34,615 bases of DNA from Oscillospiraceae bacterium (GTDB lineage Bacteria; Bacillota; Clostridia; Oscillospirales; Oscillospiraceae), in NCBI GenBank assembly GCA_902791215.1, contig CADAUZ010000027.1, positions 1-34,615 of the forward strand, given 5' to 3'. The stretch's first letter is position 1; each line of letters begins with the position of its first letter. Below, piece by piece: positions 1 through 7,981 of this stretch. The notes under the pieces are model-generated. The model was given only the letters and a program-made list of their open reading frames with translations, was not told the origin of the DNA and searched no databases. The translations under genes were made by a program, and so were the position numbers.

Positions 1-1
1 T

Positions 2-226
2 CTTCTCTGGTTCCGCAAGTTGTTGGATGAGCACTTCGAGGGGATCATTGCCCATGCCACCTTCCAGATCACCAGCGGCAAGGTCGAGGGCATCAACCAA
101 AAGATCAAGACCCTCCGGCGACACGGTTACGGATACCCGGATGACGAATACTTCTTCCTCAAGCTATTCGACGCCAGCCGCAGAACCTATGACCGCAATC
201 CCAAATCCCACAGATTTTGTGATTGA
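2..226 (+). pseudogene. ISL3-like transposase, C-terminal end (cut by window edge)
   Basis: This open frame enters from the left edge and ends at TGA 224-226, showing 74 residues. The segment SGKVEGINQKIKTLRRHGYG followed by YPDDEYFFLKLFD is the typical C-terminal signature of ISL3-family (DDE) transposases, in which E of EGINQKIK lies near the catalytic glutamate. The rest of the gene is outside the window, so it may be intact or broken. Next to it is an inverted repeat (279-312) and no other mobile gene. The family call is based on remembered motif similarity. Confidence 0.75.
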
Positions 227-278
227 GCCTGTTTATTTTTACTGCTCAGAAGACATTACCTGCGATTTGCGCCCCCCA

Positions 279-312
279 TTCTTTTCTTTTCGTCTTGCCG
301 AAAAGAAAAGAA
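279..312. repeat. Perfect 14-bp inverted repeat in gene-poor stretch
   Basis: Arms 279-292 (TTCTTTTCTTTTCG) and 299-312 are exact reverse complements around the 6-base loop TCTTGC. The surrounding 227-522 stretch has no convincing gene: frames there read low-complexity Arg/Lys/Pro-rich peptides. The element lies between the transposase end and the convergent alpha-amylase gene. It could be a strong bidirectional terminator or part of an interspersed repeat; the purine-rich continuation at 331-343 (GAAAAGAAAAG) echoes the arm. Confidence 0.6.
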
Positions 313-522
313 CGCGCCGCGCCCGGTGTAAGAAAAGAAAAGGGCGCTCGCAGGTGGTATACGGTCCTGCGCCACGCCGACCGCGGAGGGCTTCGCTTAC
401 GCTCGCGCCGCTGTCTGGTCGTGAAGTGGTAATGCATGAATGCTAAGAGTGAAGACTTGCAAACTATACAGCACAAATCGCAGCTTATGGTCTATAAACG
501 ATAAATGAGAGAGGCAAGCGTC

Positions 523-1995
523 TTACTCATTCACAACCAAATCTTCAAACGCGCCTTCGCGGACCCAGATGGCGACATTGCGGCCTTCGGTGCGAAAGTC
601 GGCCCAGCCGTCGTCATCGACGGTGACGGGCTCTGTGCAGTTGCCGAGCACGTCTCGGAAGCTCTCGCCCGCAAAGCGGCTGCCGATTTCCATGTGCAGG
701 CTGCCGCCCTCATCGCTGTTGGACATGACCACCGCGAGGCCGGAGTTTTCGTGTTCCTCGTCACCGCCGCGCGTCCAGCCGATCAGGTGCTCGTTCTCAA
801 AGCAGTCCGCCTGTTCGCCGTAGGCGTAGGCGCGGCGCAGCTTGATGAGCTTGCCGAGGTTCGGCACCAGCGGGCGGTTCTTGACGGGGTTGCCGTAGTA
901 GTCGGAGTAGAACACACAGGGCACGCCCTCCTGCCGCAGCAGGATCAGCGCGTAGGCCAGGGGTTTGAACCAGTCGTCCACAAAGGACTCGAGACTCTGC
1001 CCGTACTGCGTGTCGTGGTTATCGACGAAGGTGACGGCGTTCTCCGGCCGCGCCTTGACAAGAGTGTTGTCCAGGATCGTGCGCAGGTCGTAATTCTCCC
1101 CCTCCTGCGAGGCATGGAAAATGTTGTAGTGCAGCGCCACGTCGAAGAGGCTCATCTCGTTGTCCACCGCGTCGAGGTAGTGCAGCAGGCGCTCCAGATC
1201 GCCGCTCCAGTATTCACCGACGGCGGGCAACGCAAGACCGCTCTGCTCGCGGATATCTTTCAAGAGCTCCCGGTAAAACGGGAAGCTGATGTGCTTGACC
1301 GCGTCCAGACGCAGGCCGTCGATGCCGGTCTCCATGAGATACCACTTGAGCCACTTCTTGGTTTCCTTCACGACGGTGGGGTTGGACATGTCCACATTCA
1401 TGCCCATGAGGTAGTCAAAGGTGCCCTTCTCGGGGTCCGTCTGGTCCCAGTGCTTGCCGGTGAAGCGGTAGATGTTGCCCTGCTCCCGGGCGTTCTCGTC
1501 CCAGTCGGTGCCGGTGAAGTGCCGGTGATCCCAGGTAAAGGTGGAGTATGTACCGTTACGGCCCGGGAAGGTGAACTTTGACCAGGCGCGGATCTTCTGC
1601 TTGTCGCCGATCTGCTCCCAGCGGTTATCGGGGTTGTCTGTGACGGCGGTGATGTCCTCCAGCTCGTCGCCGCCCATGCGGTGGTTGAGCACGATATCAG
1701 CAAAGACGCCGATCCCGTGAGCGTGGAAGGAGCGGATGGCCTCCAGGTACTCCTCCTTGGTGCCGTACTTGGTGCGCACCGTGCCCTTCTGGTCAAATTC
1801 GCCCAGATCGTACATATCATAAACGCCGTAGCCCACATCCTCCTGCGAGGTGCCTTTGTAAGCGGGGGGCAGCCAGACCTGCGTGATGCCCAGCGCGGCG
1901 AGATTCTCCGCCTTCGCGGCACAGCGCTTCCACCACAGTCCGTCATTCGGCAAATACCATTCGAAGTATTGCATCATGGTTTCGTTGGAACTCAT
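523..1995 (-). CDS. Intracellular alpha-amylase (GH13)
   Basis: Hydrolyses internal alpha-1,4 bonds of starch-, glycogen- or maltodextrin-type glucans. The 490-residue protein has no signal peptide, as in cytoplasmic AmyA-type enzymes. It opens with MMQYFEWYLPNDG, typical of this group. GH13 regions are visible in order: DIVLNH (100-105), GLRLDAVKH with nucleophile D231, AVGEYW with acid/base E261, and FVDNHD (323-328) with D328. The start at 1995 was chosen because AAGGGA lies 7-8 bases upstream; a longer frame to 2043 would begin inside the inverted-repeat element. It is probably transcribed alone from the promoter at 2195-2223, across the MITE-like repeat. Maltohexaose-forming or related specificity cannot be told from sequence. 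Confidence 0.93.
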   Translation of the reverse strand: MSSNETMMQYFEWYLPNDGLWWKRCAAKAENLAALGITQVWLPPAYKGTSQEDVGYGVYDMYDLGEFDQKGTVRTKYGTKEEYLEAIRSFHAHGIGVFADIVLNHRMGGDELEDITAVTDNPDNRWEQIGDKQKIRAWSKFTFPGRNGTYSTFTWDHRHFTGTDWDENAREQGNIYRFTGKHWDQTDPEKGTFDYLMGMNVDMSNPTVVKETKKWLKWYLMETGIDGLRLDAVKHISFPFYRELLKDIREQSGLALPAVGEYWSGDLERLLHYLDAVDNEMSLFDVALHYNIFHASQEGENYDLRTILDNTLVKARPENAVTFVDNHDTQYGQSLESFVDDWFKPLAYALILLRQEGVPCVFYSDYYGNPVKNRPLVPNLGKLIKLRRAYAYGEQADCFENEHLIGWTRGGDEEHENSGLAVVMSNSDEGGSLHMEIGSRFAGESFRDVLGNCTEPVTVDDDGWADFRTEGRNVAIWVREGAFEDLVVNE

Positions 1996-2014
1996 CCTAT
2001 CCCTTCTTTCTCTT

Positions 2015-2180
2015 AAGGCAACGCCGCACAATCCGCTGATCACGCGCCTCCCGGAAAATTTGTGCCCTGATTTCGTCGCTTTTTCTTGAGGTACACAAAG
2101 TACATCTGCGAAAAAGCGCCATCATCAGAACCCAAATTTTCTCGGGATTCGCTCTCGCCGCATTATGCGGTGTTGCCTTT
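2015..2180. mobile_element. MITE-like imperfect inverted repeat in the amylase leader
   Basis: The left end AAGGCAACGCCGCACAAT and the reverse complement of the right end (AAGGCAACACCGCATAAT) match at 16 of 18 positions. The similarity continues inward for about 75-80 bases per arm, including shared AAAATTTG and CGCTTTTTC blocks, with a short centre around 2090-2105. It has no coding capacity. It separates the amylase promoter from its ribosome site, so the transcript would carry a long hairpin. I remember similar GGCAACRCCGC-ended repeats as abundant in gut Clostridia, which would need a genome search. Confidence 0.7.
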
Positions 2181-2194
2181 GATGAGTTTGAGAT

Positions 2195-2223
2195 GGTATA
2201 CCACAAAAGAATCCGTTTGTCAA
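2195..2223 (-). promoter_or_regulatory. Promoter of the alpha-amylase gene
   Basis: On the minus strand, TTGACA (2223-2218), a 17-base spacer and TATACC (2200-2195) match the vegetative consensus well. Transcription would begin just before the inverted-repeat element at 2180, giving a leader of roughly 190 bases. Confidence 0.75.
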
Positions 2224-2262
2224 ATTTTCACCCCGGAAAACTGCCAATTCGGGGGTAAAAAT
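2224..2262 (-). terminator. Terminator after the U32-like gene
   Basis: Minus-strand arms ATTTTTACCCC and GGGGTGAAAAT pair over 11 bases with one G-U pair, followed by a short T-rich run. It directly abuts the -35 box of the amylase promoter, so the two transcription units are packed back to back. Confidence 0.55.
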
Positions 2263-2293
2263 TCACAGCACGTTAACAATTTGTGCGTTTTTA

Positions 2294-3184
2294 CTAAAAC
2301 AGATCCAGCGAGCTGTCGAGGTAGATTTCTTCCCGGACCTTCAACTGATACTCCGGTTTCGTCATGTAATACAGCAGAAATTCCAGGATCAGGGCGCTGC
2401 CCAGGCTGCGGCCTTCTATTTTGAAATGGGAAAAGCCCTTTGGCAGATAGGTGTCCTGTATATCCCCAATGCCGATGAAGCCGGGGTTTTCCATCGCGTC
2501 GGAGAAGCGGTAGCCCCGCCCAGCGGTGGGGGAGGCGCAGATGTGCTCGCAGGCTTCGCCGAGATTCTTGCGGCTGACGGCCTCGTAGCAGACCCTCCGA
2601 TCCGGGCAGGCAAACCAGCAGCACTCGTTGCACAGAAACTCCAGCTTTTGTTTCTGCGTATCGTTTAGCGTGTTCAGGCGGTGAAAGGCTTTGTTCAGCC
2701 GGAAATCCGGTACCACAAACTGAAATTCCTCCCGGTTCAGCTCCGTCTCAAGCTGCGCAAACTCCGTCAGCACCTTTGTCGTTGAGGAGACAAAATACAG
2801 GCCGGGGTATCTTTCACGCAGATAATCCAGCAGCAGATCGGAGGCGAGGATCACGCCGCTTTGAACCGGGCCGTTGTTTTCAAACAGGGCGCACAGGGCA
2901 TTGCATTTGCGGTTGGCCAGGTGCTCCGGGTGCAGGAGAGAATTGCTGAAGGTCAGGCGCGCAGAGATGCCGTATTCCCGCGTAAGAGCTGCGGCGTCCT
3001 CCGGCCTGTCCTCGCCGAAACCGGCACGGCCCCCGCCCCAGAGACAGTCCGCGGGCGCGCCGTAGACGGAGCCGATTTCGCACCAGTCATAGAAGTATTC
3101 CCGGTGCTCGTAAAACAGCGGCAGAAAGACGCGGTAGAATTCGTAAAATTCAAACAGGCCCGGAAGATGATAGAAGGCTTTCAT
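2294..3184 (-). CDS. Cys-rich U32-peptidase-like protein
   Basis: A 296-residue cytoplasmic protein. Its pattern resembles the TIM-barrel U32 (PrtC/UbiU-UbiV-like) group: HFKIEGR near the C terminus is typical, and Cys residues cluster at C185, C188, C189, C193, C199, C212 and C216, suitable for an iron-sulfur cluster. Some U32-family proteins bind [4Fe-4S] and assist hydroxylation or RNA/peptide modification; the substrate here is unknown. The start at 3184 is preferred because GGAG sits 7 bases upstream; an ATG at 3190 lies only one base from that site. The gene follows the second GH13 enzyme, separated by a terminator-like hairpin in its leader. The family call is tentative; an unrelated Fe-S protein is possible. 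Confidence 0.55.
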   Translation of the reverse strand: MKAFYHLPGLFEFYEFYRVFLPLFYEHREYFYDWCEIGSVYGAPADCLWGGGRAGFGEDRPEDAAALTREYGISARLTFSNSLLHPEHLANRKCNALCALFENNGPVQSGVILASDLLLDYLRERYPGLYFVSSTTKVLTEFAQLETELNREEFQFVVPDFRLNKAFHRLNTLNDTQKQKLEFLCNECCWFACPDRRVCYEAVSRKNLGEACEHICASPTAGRGYRFSDAMENPGFIGIGDIQDTYLPKGFSHFKIEGRSLGSALILEFLLYYMTKPEYQLKVREEIYLDSSLDLF

Positions 3185-3207
3185 ATTCATTCTCCGATCT
3201 TTGAAAA

Positions 3208-3235
3208 TCTCCCCTCCTGCGTGCAGAAGGGGAGA
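3208..3235 (-). terminator. Terminator/attenuator hairpin after the second GH13 gene
   Basis: Arms TCTCCCCT (3208-3215) and AGGGGAGA (3228-3235) pair perfectly, with further pairing of CTGC/GCAG inside. On the minus strand the hairpin is followed by ATTTTC. It lies 20 bases past the GH13 stop and before the ribosome site of the U32-like gene, so it may end the first transcript or attenuate the second. Confidence 0.55.
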
Positions 3236-3255
3236 ATGTTATCATATCAGGCCGT

Positions 3256-4938
3256 TCAGCGGAAGCTGTTGGCCCAGTTGACGAGGGAATTGTGCCAGAC
3301 ATTCTCCAGCACATCGCGGCGCATACGCTCGGTGACGGGGCCGTTCTTCGCCATCTTTTTCAGGATCACGGCCTGGAGCTGCTCCACCGTCATGAGGTCG
3401 TAGGGGATGTCGGGGATCTCGATATCCTCGGGCCTGGGCTCCGCCGCTTTCTTTTCCTCGGCGGGCGTTGGCGTTTCGGCCTTCGCTGCGGGTGTTACAG
3501 CCTTCGGGGCGGCGGGCTTTGTCTCGGGCACTTTGGCCTTGGGGGGCTCCGGCTTCTTGACCGGCTTTGCGGGCACGGCCTCCTGCACCGGGATTTCGGG
3601 CCGGGCCGCCTCGTCCGCGGGTGCAAAGATATCGCCGCTGCAGCCGGGCAGGCTGAAGTTGAGCCGTCCGCCGTCGCTTTCGAGCTTCCTGCCGCTCAGA
3701 AGCCCGACATAGGCGCCGGCCGGGGCTTCGACATTGAGCCAGCCCTCGCCGTCGCTGTTGTTCACGGCCACGATGAGCTTTCCGCGAGCGAAGGCGTACT
3801 GCTGGGTCGTGAGCGCGAGCTGGCGGTAATCCCCCCAGACCAGGTCCTGCTTATACGCCTCGTGGATTTTGCCCAGCGCGGCAATCAGAAGCGTGTAGGG
3901 ATTGTTTCTATAATCGTCCAGGTGATCGTCCAGCTCAATGTGCGGGCGCAGGGAATCGTCCGACCAGCGCTCCTTGCGCCCGTCGATGCCGAACTCGCTG
4001 CCGTAGTAGACCGAGGGGATACCCGGCAGGGTGTAAAGCAGGATATGAACAGGCTGGTAATGAGCCTTGTTCATGAGCTTGGTGTGGATGCGCTCCACAT
4101 CGTGGTTGTCTACAAAGTTGTAGAGCTTGATGTGGGCGGGCACCAGACCATTTGTACGCTGGACGGTGTGGGCGATCTCAAAATAGTTGTGGTCGTTGTG
4201 GCCGCTGTAGAGCGCTTTGTGCAGGGCGTAGTTCGTGACGGAGTGCAGGGTGTTCTCGTTTGCCCAGCGGGAGTAGTCCCCGTGGATGACCTCGCCCATG
4301 AGCCAGAAATCGGGTTTGACCTCGTCTGCGGTGCGCCGGAGAGCCTTCATGAACTCGAAATCCAGCACGTCGGCCGCGTCGAGGCGGATGCCGTCCACAT
4401 CGAACTCGCTGACCCAGAAGCGGATCACGTCGCAGATATAGTCCCGGACGGCGGGGTTTCGCTGGTTGAGCTTTGCCAGCAGGTTAAAGCCGCCCCAGTT
4501 GTCGTAGGAAAAACCGTCGTTGTATTCGTTGTTGCCCCAGAAGTTCACATTGCAGTACCAGTCCCGGTAGGCGGAACGCTCCCGGTTGGCCTGCAGATCC
4601 TTGAAAGCAAAGAAGTCGCGCCCGGTGTGGTTGAACACGCCGTCAAAGATGACACGGATGCCTTCCCGGTGGCAGGCGGCGACAAAATTTTTAAGGTCCT
4701 CGTTCGTGCCGAGGCGGCTGTCCAGAAGACGGTAATCGGTCGTCTCATAGCCGTGGCCCACCGACTGGAAGAGCGGGCCGATATAGAGGGCCGTGAAGCC
4801 CAGCTTTTTCAGTTCCCCGATCCAGGGCAGCAGCGTGTTGAGCCGATGCACCGGTTCGCCGTAGTCGTTCTGTTTGGGCGCGCCGGTCAGCCCCAGAGGG
4901 TAAACGTGATAAAAAACAGCTTCATCGTACCATGCCAT
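3256..4938 (-). CDS. GH13 alpha-glycosidase (cyclomaltodextrinase/neopullulanase-like) with Pro/Ala/Lys linker and C-terminal tail
   Basis: A 560-residue enzyme without signal peptide, expected to cleave maltodextrins or related alpha-glucans in the cytoplasm. GH13 regions: FDGVFNH (98-104), DGIRLDAAD with nucleophile D187, LMGEV with acid/base E216, and FVDNHD with D280. After the catalytic and beta-sandwich parts comes a Pro/Ala/Lys/Glu-rich linker (about 430-504). It ends in a compact tail of about 55 residues (505-560) with a likely helical LMTVEQLQAVILKKM segment. The start at 4938 is supported by GGGAGA 7 bases upstream; the frame continues to 4998 without a ribosome site. Its own promoter lies at 4997-5025. 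The linker and tail are unusual for a cytoplasmic GH13 and may tether or oligomerise the enzyme. Confidence 0.9.
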   Translation of the reverse strand: MAWYDEAVFYHVYPLGLTGAPKQNDYGEPVHRLNTLLPWIGELKKLGFTALYIGPLFQSVGHGYETTDYRLLDSRLGTNEDLKNFVAACHREGIRVIFDGVFNHTGRDFFAFKDLQANRERSAYRDWYCNVNFWGNNEYNDGFSYDNWGGFNLLAKLNQRNPAVRDYICDVIRFWVSEFDVDGIRLDAADVLDFEFMKALRRTADEVKPDFWLMGEVIHGDYSRWANENTLHSVTNYALHKALYSGHNDHNYFEIAHTVQRTNGLVPAHIKLYNFVDNHDVERIHTKLMNKAHYQPVHILLYTLPGIPSVYYGSEFGIDGRKERWSDDSLRPHIELDDHLDDYRNNPYTLLIAALGKIHEAYKQDLVWGDYRQLALTTQQYAFARGKLIVAVNNSDGEGWLNVEAPAGAYVGLLSGRKLESDGGRLNFSLPGCSGDIFAPADEAARPEIPVQEAVPAKPVKKPEPPKAKVPETKPAAPKAVTPAAKAETPTPAEEKKAAEPRPEDIEIPDIPYDLMTVEQLQAVILKKMAKNGPVTERMRRDVLENVWHNSLVNWANSFR

Positions 4939-4970
4939 GCAGAGTCTCCCCTTTATGCGAAAGTCTGTGC

Positions 4971-4988
4971 GTTCAATAGAATTTGAAC
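4971..4988. promoter_or_regulatory. Dyad in the leader of the second GH13 gene
   Basis: GTTCAA and TTGAAC are exact reverse complements around six bases. The dyad starts about 9 bases past the -10 box, where a repressor would block transcription. A similar core (ATAGAATTTGA) recurs at 17395-17405. Confidence 0.35.
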
Positions 4989-4996
4989 ACTGTCGC

Positions 4997-5025
4997 ATTA
5001 TAGCAAGCCGGGAGACTCATTTCAA
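4997..5025 (-). promoter_or_regulatory. Promoter of the second GH13 gene
   Basis: On the minus strand, TTGAAA (5025-5020), a 17-base spacer and a perfect TATAAT (5002-4997) precede the gene by about 60 bases. Confidence 0.75.
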
Positions 5026-5052
5026 GTATGAATTGCCTGACGGTGTCCCGCT

Positions 5053-5391
5053 TCACTCTGCGTTGTGCTCTCCGCACCAGGCGGCAATGCGGCCCAGAAG
5101 CTCGAGATCGACCTTGCCATAGGGCATCTGGATGGCGCCCTTGCTGTGCCTGTAGCCCTTCTGGTCCAGCTCCGGCAAAAAAGCCTCCACAGCCTCCGGG
5201 CCGGGATAGATGCCTACATGCTCTTTCTGCGCGGCAAAGTGGATGAGGTTATATCTGCGCCGCCAGGTCGGCATTTGCCAGCTCATGCGCTCTTCTGCCT
5301 CGCCGACGGATGCGCGTATCGTTTCGCACACTTCCCGCAAAACGGGCTGTACCGCCTCGTCCTGCGCGAGAATGTAGTCGTCAATGGTCAT
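5053..5391 (-). CDS. DUF1801 (YdhG-like) protein
   Basis: A 112-residue cytoplasmic protein of the DUF1801 family. The N-terminal IDDYI segment, the motif AEERMSWQMPTW near residues 32-43, and the C-terminal KGAIQMPYGK stretch are characteristic. The B. subtilis relative YdhG has been linked to iron handling; the role of this group is otherwise poorly known. AGGAGGG lies 7 bases before the ATG at 5391. The gene appears to be monocistronic, with a TATAAT-type promoter at 5426-5431, and ends shortly before the promoter of the second GH13 gene. Confidence 0.8.
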   Translation of the reverse strand: MTIDDYILAQDEAVQPVLREVCETIRASVGEAEERMSWQMPTWRRRYNLIHFAAQKEHVGIYPGPEAVEAFLPELDQKGYRHSKGAIQMPYGKVDLELLGRIAAWCGEHNAE

Positions 5392-5425
5392 GGCGCGGCC
5401 CTCCTGCGTACCTTGTTTCTGCTTG

Positions 5426-5454
5426 ATTATACCCCATTGCGCAGCATATCGTAA
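5426..5454 (-). promoter_or_regulatory. Probable promoter of the DUF1801 gene
   Basis: A perfect minus-strand TATAAT (5431-5426) lies 35 bases before the start codon. The -35 region at 17-base spacing, TTACGA (5454-5449), is weak. Confidence 0.45.
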
Positions 5455-5609
5455 AGCCTGTAATTTGTATTGCGCACCGCCGAAACACCGTGATGCGATA
5501 CCGCCTGAAATCGGATAGAGGGTAGCGTATGAGAGGGCATGAAAAGGACGCCGATCTCCATAAAATCGATTGGCTGACCGTCTTCGGTGAGGGCGTCACA
5601 AGGAAACAA
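5427..5609 (-). pseudogene. Possible gene remnant between DUF1801 and protease genes
   Basis: The 5392-5708 gap holds an open minus-strand frame of 60 residues. It contains QAVSHHGVSAVRNTNYRLYD, which resembles the SHHG segment of ComEC-like metallo-beta-lactamase-fold hydrolases. It has no ribosome site and would begin inside the protease terminator. It could be a decayed gene end or a chance frame. Apart from the promoter at 5426-5454 and the terminator at 5612-5650, I see nothing else in this gap. Confidence 0.2.
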
Positions 5610-5611
5610 GA

Positions 5612-5650
5612 AAAGCCTTTTGCCGGCCCTTGAAACCGGTAAAAGGCTTT
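5612..5650 (-). terminator. Terminator of the C1A protease gene
   Basis: Arms 5612-5626 and 5636-5650 pair over 15 bases with one G-U pair around a 9-base loop. On the minus strand the stem runs into TTTCTTGTTT. It lies about 60 bases past the protease stop codon. Confidence 0.8.
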
Positions 5651-5708
5651 CCCATATTTCGTCTTTGTTAGGTTTACTGCGCGGGGATCAGGATCGGGAT
5701 GAGCGATG

Positions 5709-7841
5709 TCACGCGACTGTGCGCAGAATATAGCCGCACGCCGGGCAGATCGAGGTGTCTGCGGACTGCGCTTCAAAATGGTGGAGCTTCGTTACTTCGT
5801 CGAGCGGGTACAGATAAGCTTTGATCGGCAGATTGTCGTAGGCCATGCAGGCGCAGTCCCCGTCGTCCTCAAAGCTTTTAATCACGCTTGTCCAGTCGAT
5901 CCAGTTGGCATGCTTGAAGCTGATCATGCTTTCGCCGGGATTTACAAGCGCTTTGCAGTAGCGCTTGAGCGGCGGTACGCCGTCATCCTGATGGCGTGCG
6001 TTAAAGACCTCGGGAGCTTTTTCACCGAGACTGCTGGTGTTGGTGAGGGAATATCTCACCCCGTCCGCGGTCGGGACCCGTTCCAGAATGACAATGCCGA
6101 TCCGGGAACCGGCGGGCAGAGCCTGTTTTTCCTCCAGCTCGATGCGATGGTAGCCTGCAAACTGAAACTGCTGTGTCGTACTCTCCAGAAGCTTTCCGTC
6201 GGTCGGCTGTACGGCGTCCTCCGGAAGGAGGTAAACAGAGACCGTGACGGAGGAGTTGAGGTCACCCGTCATTGCCGAGACATACTGCAGCACGCTGTCC
6301 TCTTCCACGGTGAAGATGTTTGCCGCATAAACCGGCTGCTCAAAAAGGGTGGAGCTGATGATCGAGGCGGGCATATTGTCATAGCCGAGAAGGCTCAGGT
6401 GGTCCATCTGCCGGTTTTCATCGTCGAGCACATACTCAAAGCTTTCGATACCGCAAAGGCTCTGATCATAGTAGGAAAGCCAGAAGTAGCCATCCGCTCC
6501 CCAGTCGGTGCCCCAGCTGTTTTTGACGATCCAGGCGCCGGGCTCCGGCGGCTGATGTCCCTCCCGGAAAGCGGAGACAGGGAAGCTGTCATCCCAGCCC
6601 ACCACAGTCACGGCATGATTGGCCTGCACAGGCTCGAAGGTATACTGGGCATAGATATTCGATTTATCACCGGAGAAATTCAGGTAGGTATGCGCGGCAT
6701 CGTGTTCCTCTTCGGCAACCAGGTTCTCGTAAGCATCGCCGAAGTATCTGGACTTGAGAACCCGGATCATCTGCTCCCGGTCGAGGTCTGCATCGGCATA
6801 GGGGTTTTCATCCACCTTGTTGACCTTCAGCGCAATCTCCATGTAACGCTGCAGATCGTCGTCAGACAGGGCAGCCGGATCGAGAATGCCCGCCCGGAGA
6901 TCGACGTAATCCGAGAGCTCCTCCCTGGACACTCTGTCTGTGTCGCCGTACCTGCTCATCAGACGCCCGCGGACTGCGTCCGGCTCCATCGGCATGGCGA
7001 GATCCGCGCAGAAGCTGATGCCGACGGCGCGGCCCTTCAGCAGTTCAATCTTGATCGCCTCGGTGCCCGCGGGCCGGTAAACGTAGTTACCGTCCGCGTC
7101 GATCGAGGCCGGGGCCGGCAAAACGTTTGCGTTTTTCAGCTCAAAGCTCTGCATGTACCGCTGTTCTTCCGGGAGGCTCCAGTCCCCGTCGCTGTTTCGC
7201 AGGCCTTCGCTGTCGCCGTACGGGACCAGCGATTCCTTCACGACGCCGATGCCGTCGGCCAGACTGGAGGCGGCAAAGAAATAGTTTCCGCCATAGTTGT
7301 AGGCCGCCACGTCAGAACCCGGCACCGGATAGGCGCCTTCACCCGCCTGGCTGAGATCGTAGGGATATGCGCCCTCCGGGTAATCCTCCGCACGCGGAAG
7401 CGCCGTCGTTGTGAACCACGCCAGATGTTTTTCGGAGAGATCCATTTCTTCACCGGTCCGGGCAAGATATTCCTCCGCCGTCATGCCGAGCGCGTTGAGA
7501 ATGCTGGCCTCGCTTGCCGCCATGGTGGCAAAGCTCCAGCAGGTGCCCCAGGGGCTCTGGCTTTTCACAGACGTGACCGTGCCGCGCTCACGCAGGTCGA
7601 ACTTTTCCGGAAAGGTATCCGCGACAGATGTCCAGTTCAGCGCGGAATAGATATCACCGACATCCTCCCCGGACTCCATCAGAGCTGCGGCAGGCGTAGC
7701 CAGCTGCTCTCCCAGATAATCGAGGGCGCGCTGTTCCTCGGCGGAAAGCGCATCAGCACTGACTGTCTCCGCAAAAGCGCAGCTCAGCAGTGAGGAAAGC
7801 AGCGCCGCAATCAGCAATATGCAGACGGTCCTTTTCATCAT
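5709..7841 (-). CDS. Exported papain-like (C1A) cysteine protease
   Basis: A 710-residue protein with a signal peptide (MKRT, hydrophobic [12 protein letters not shown], likely cleavage near AFA-ET at about 24). The papain fold is clear: oxyanion Q95 and nucleophile C101 in [13 protein letters not shown]409 in [11 protein letters not shown], and N441 in [16 protein letters not shown]. About 130 extra residues (roughly 270-400) lie between the Cys and His halves, and a domain of about 250 residues follows, as in clostridial C1A proteases with a lectin-like domain. It ends in CPACGY. It probably acts outside the cell on proteins or peptides. GGAGGT lies 11 bases before the first of two adjacent ATGs. 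It is transcribed alone; its terminator is at 5612-5650. Confidence 0.9.
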   Translation of the reverse strand: MMKRTVCILLIAALLSSLLSCAFAETVSADALSAEEQRALDYLGEQLATPAAALMESGEDVGDIYSALNWTSVADTFPEKFDLRERGTVTSVKSQSPWGTCWSFATMAASEASILNALGMTAEEYLARTGEEMDLSEKHLAWFTTTALPRAEDYPEGAYPYDLSQAGEGAYPVPGSDVAAYNYGGNYFFAASSLADGIGVVKESLVPYGDSEGLRNSDGDWSLPEEQRYMQSFELKNANVLPAPASIDADGNYVYRPAGTEAIKIELLKGRAVGISFCADLAMPMEPDAVRGRLMSRYGDTDRVSREELSDYVDLRAGILDPAALSDDDLQRYMEIALKVNKVDENPYADADLDREQMIRVLKSRYFGDAYENLVAEEEHDAAHTYLNFSGDKSNIYAQYTFEPVQANHAVTVVGWDDSFPVSAFREGHQPPEPGAWIVKNSWGTDWGADGYFWLSYYDQSLCGIESFEYVLDDENRQMDHLSLLGYDNMPASIISSTLFEQPVYAANIFTVEEDSVLQYVSAMTGDLNSSVTVSVYLLPEDAVQPTDGKLLESTTQQFQFAGYHRIELEEKQALPAGSRIGIVILERVPTADGVRYSLTNTSSLGEKAPEVFNARHQDDGVPPLKRYCKALVNPGESMISFKHANWIDWTSVIKSFEDDGDCACMAYDNLPIKAYLYPLDEVTKLHHFEAQSADTSICPACGYILRTVA

Positions 7842-7964
7842 GGCGTTTTGATACCTCCGTTTTGACTGTATTTGTTGATTTTTACAGGAAGTTTGAGCAA
7901 TTTGCGATTTTTTGCGCTGCTTACCTGCAGACAAGATGCAGCACAGGTCAAGAAAAGGAAGCCC

Positions 7965-7980
7965 GGGCTATAAAGAGCCC
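7965..7980 (-). terminator. Probable terminator after the flavoprotein gene
   Basis: GGGCT/AGCCC form a 5-bp stem around six bases immediately past the stop. On the minus strand the sequence continues GGGCTTCCTTTTCTT, a T-rich tract. Confidence 0.45.
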
Positions 7981-7981
7981 C

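Noticed and set aside
3292-4986. A 564-residue plus-strand open frame
   Set aside because: It is the antisense shadow of the GH13 gene; it lacks a ribosome site and its translation is Val/Gly/Leu-rich with no motif.
5706-7793. A 695-residue plus-strand open frame
   Set aside because: It lies opposite the C1A protease, whose catalytic motifs and ribosome site are clear; the plus-strand product has no recognisable features.
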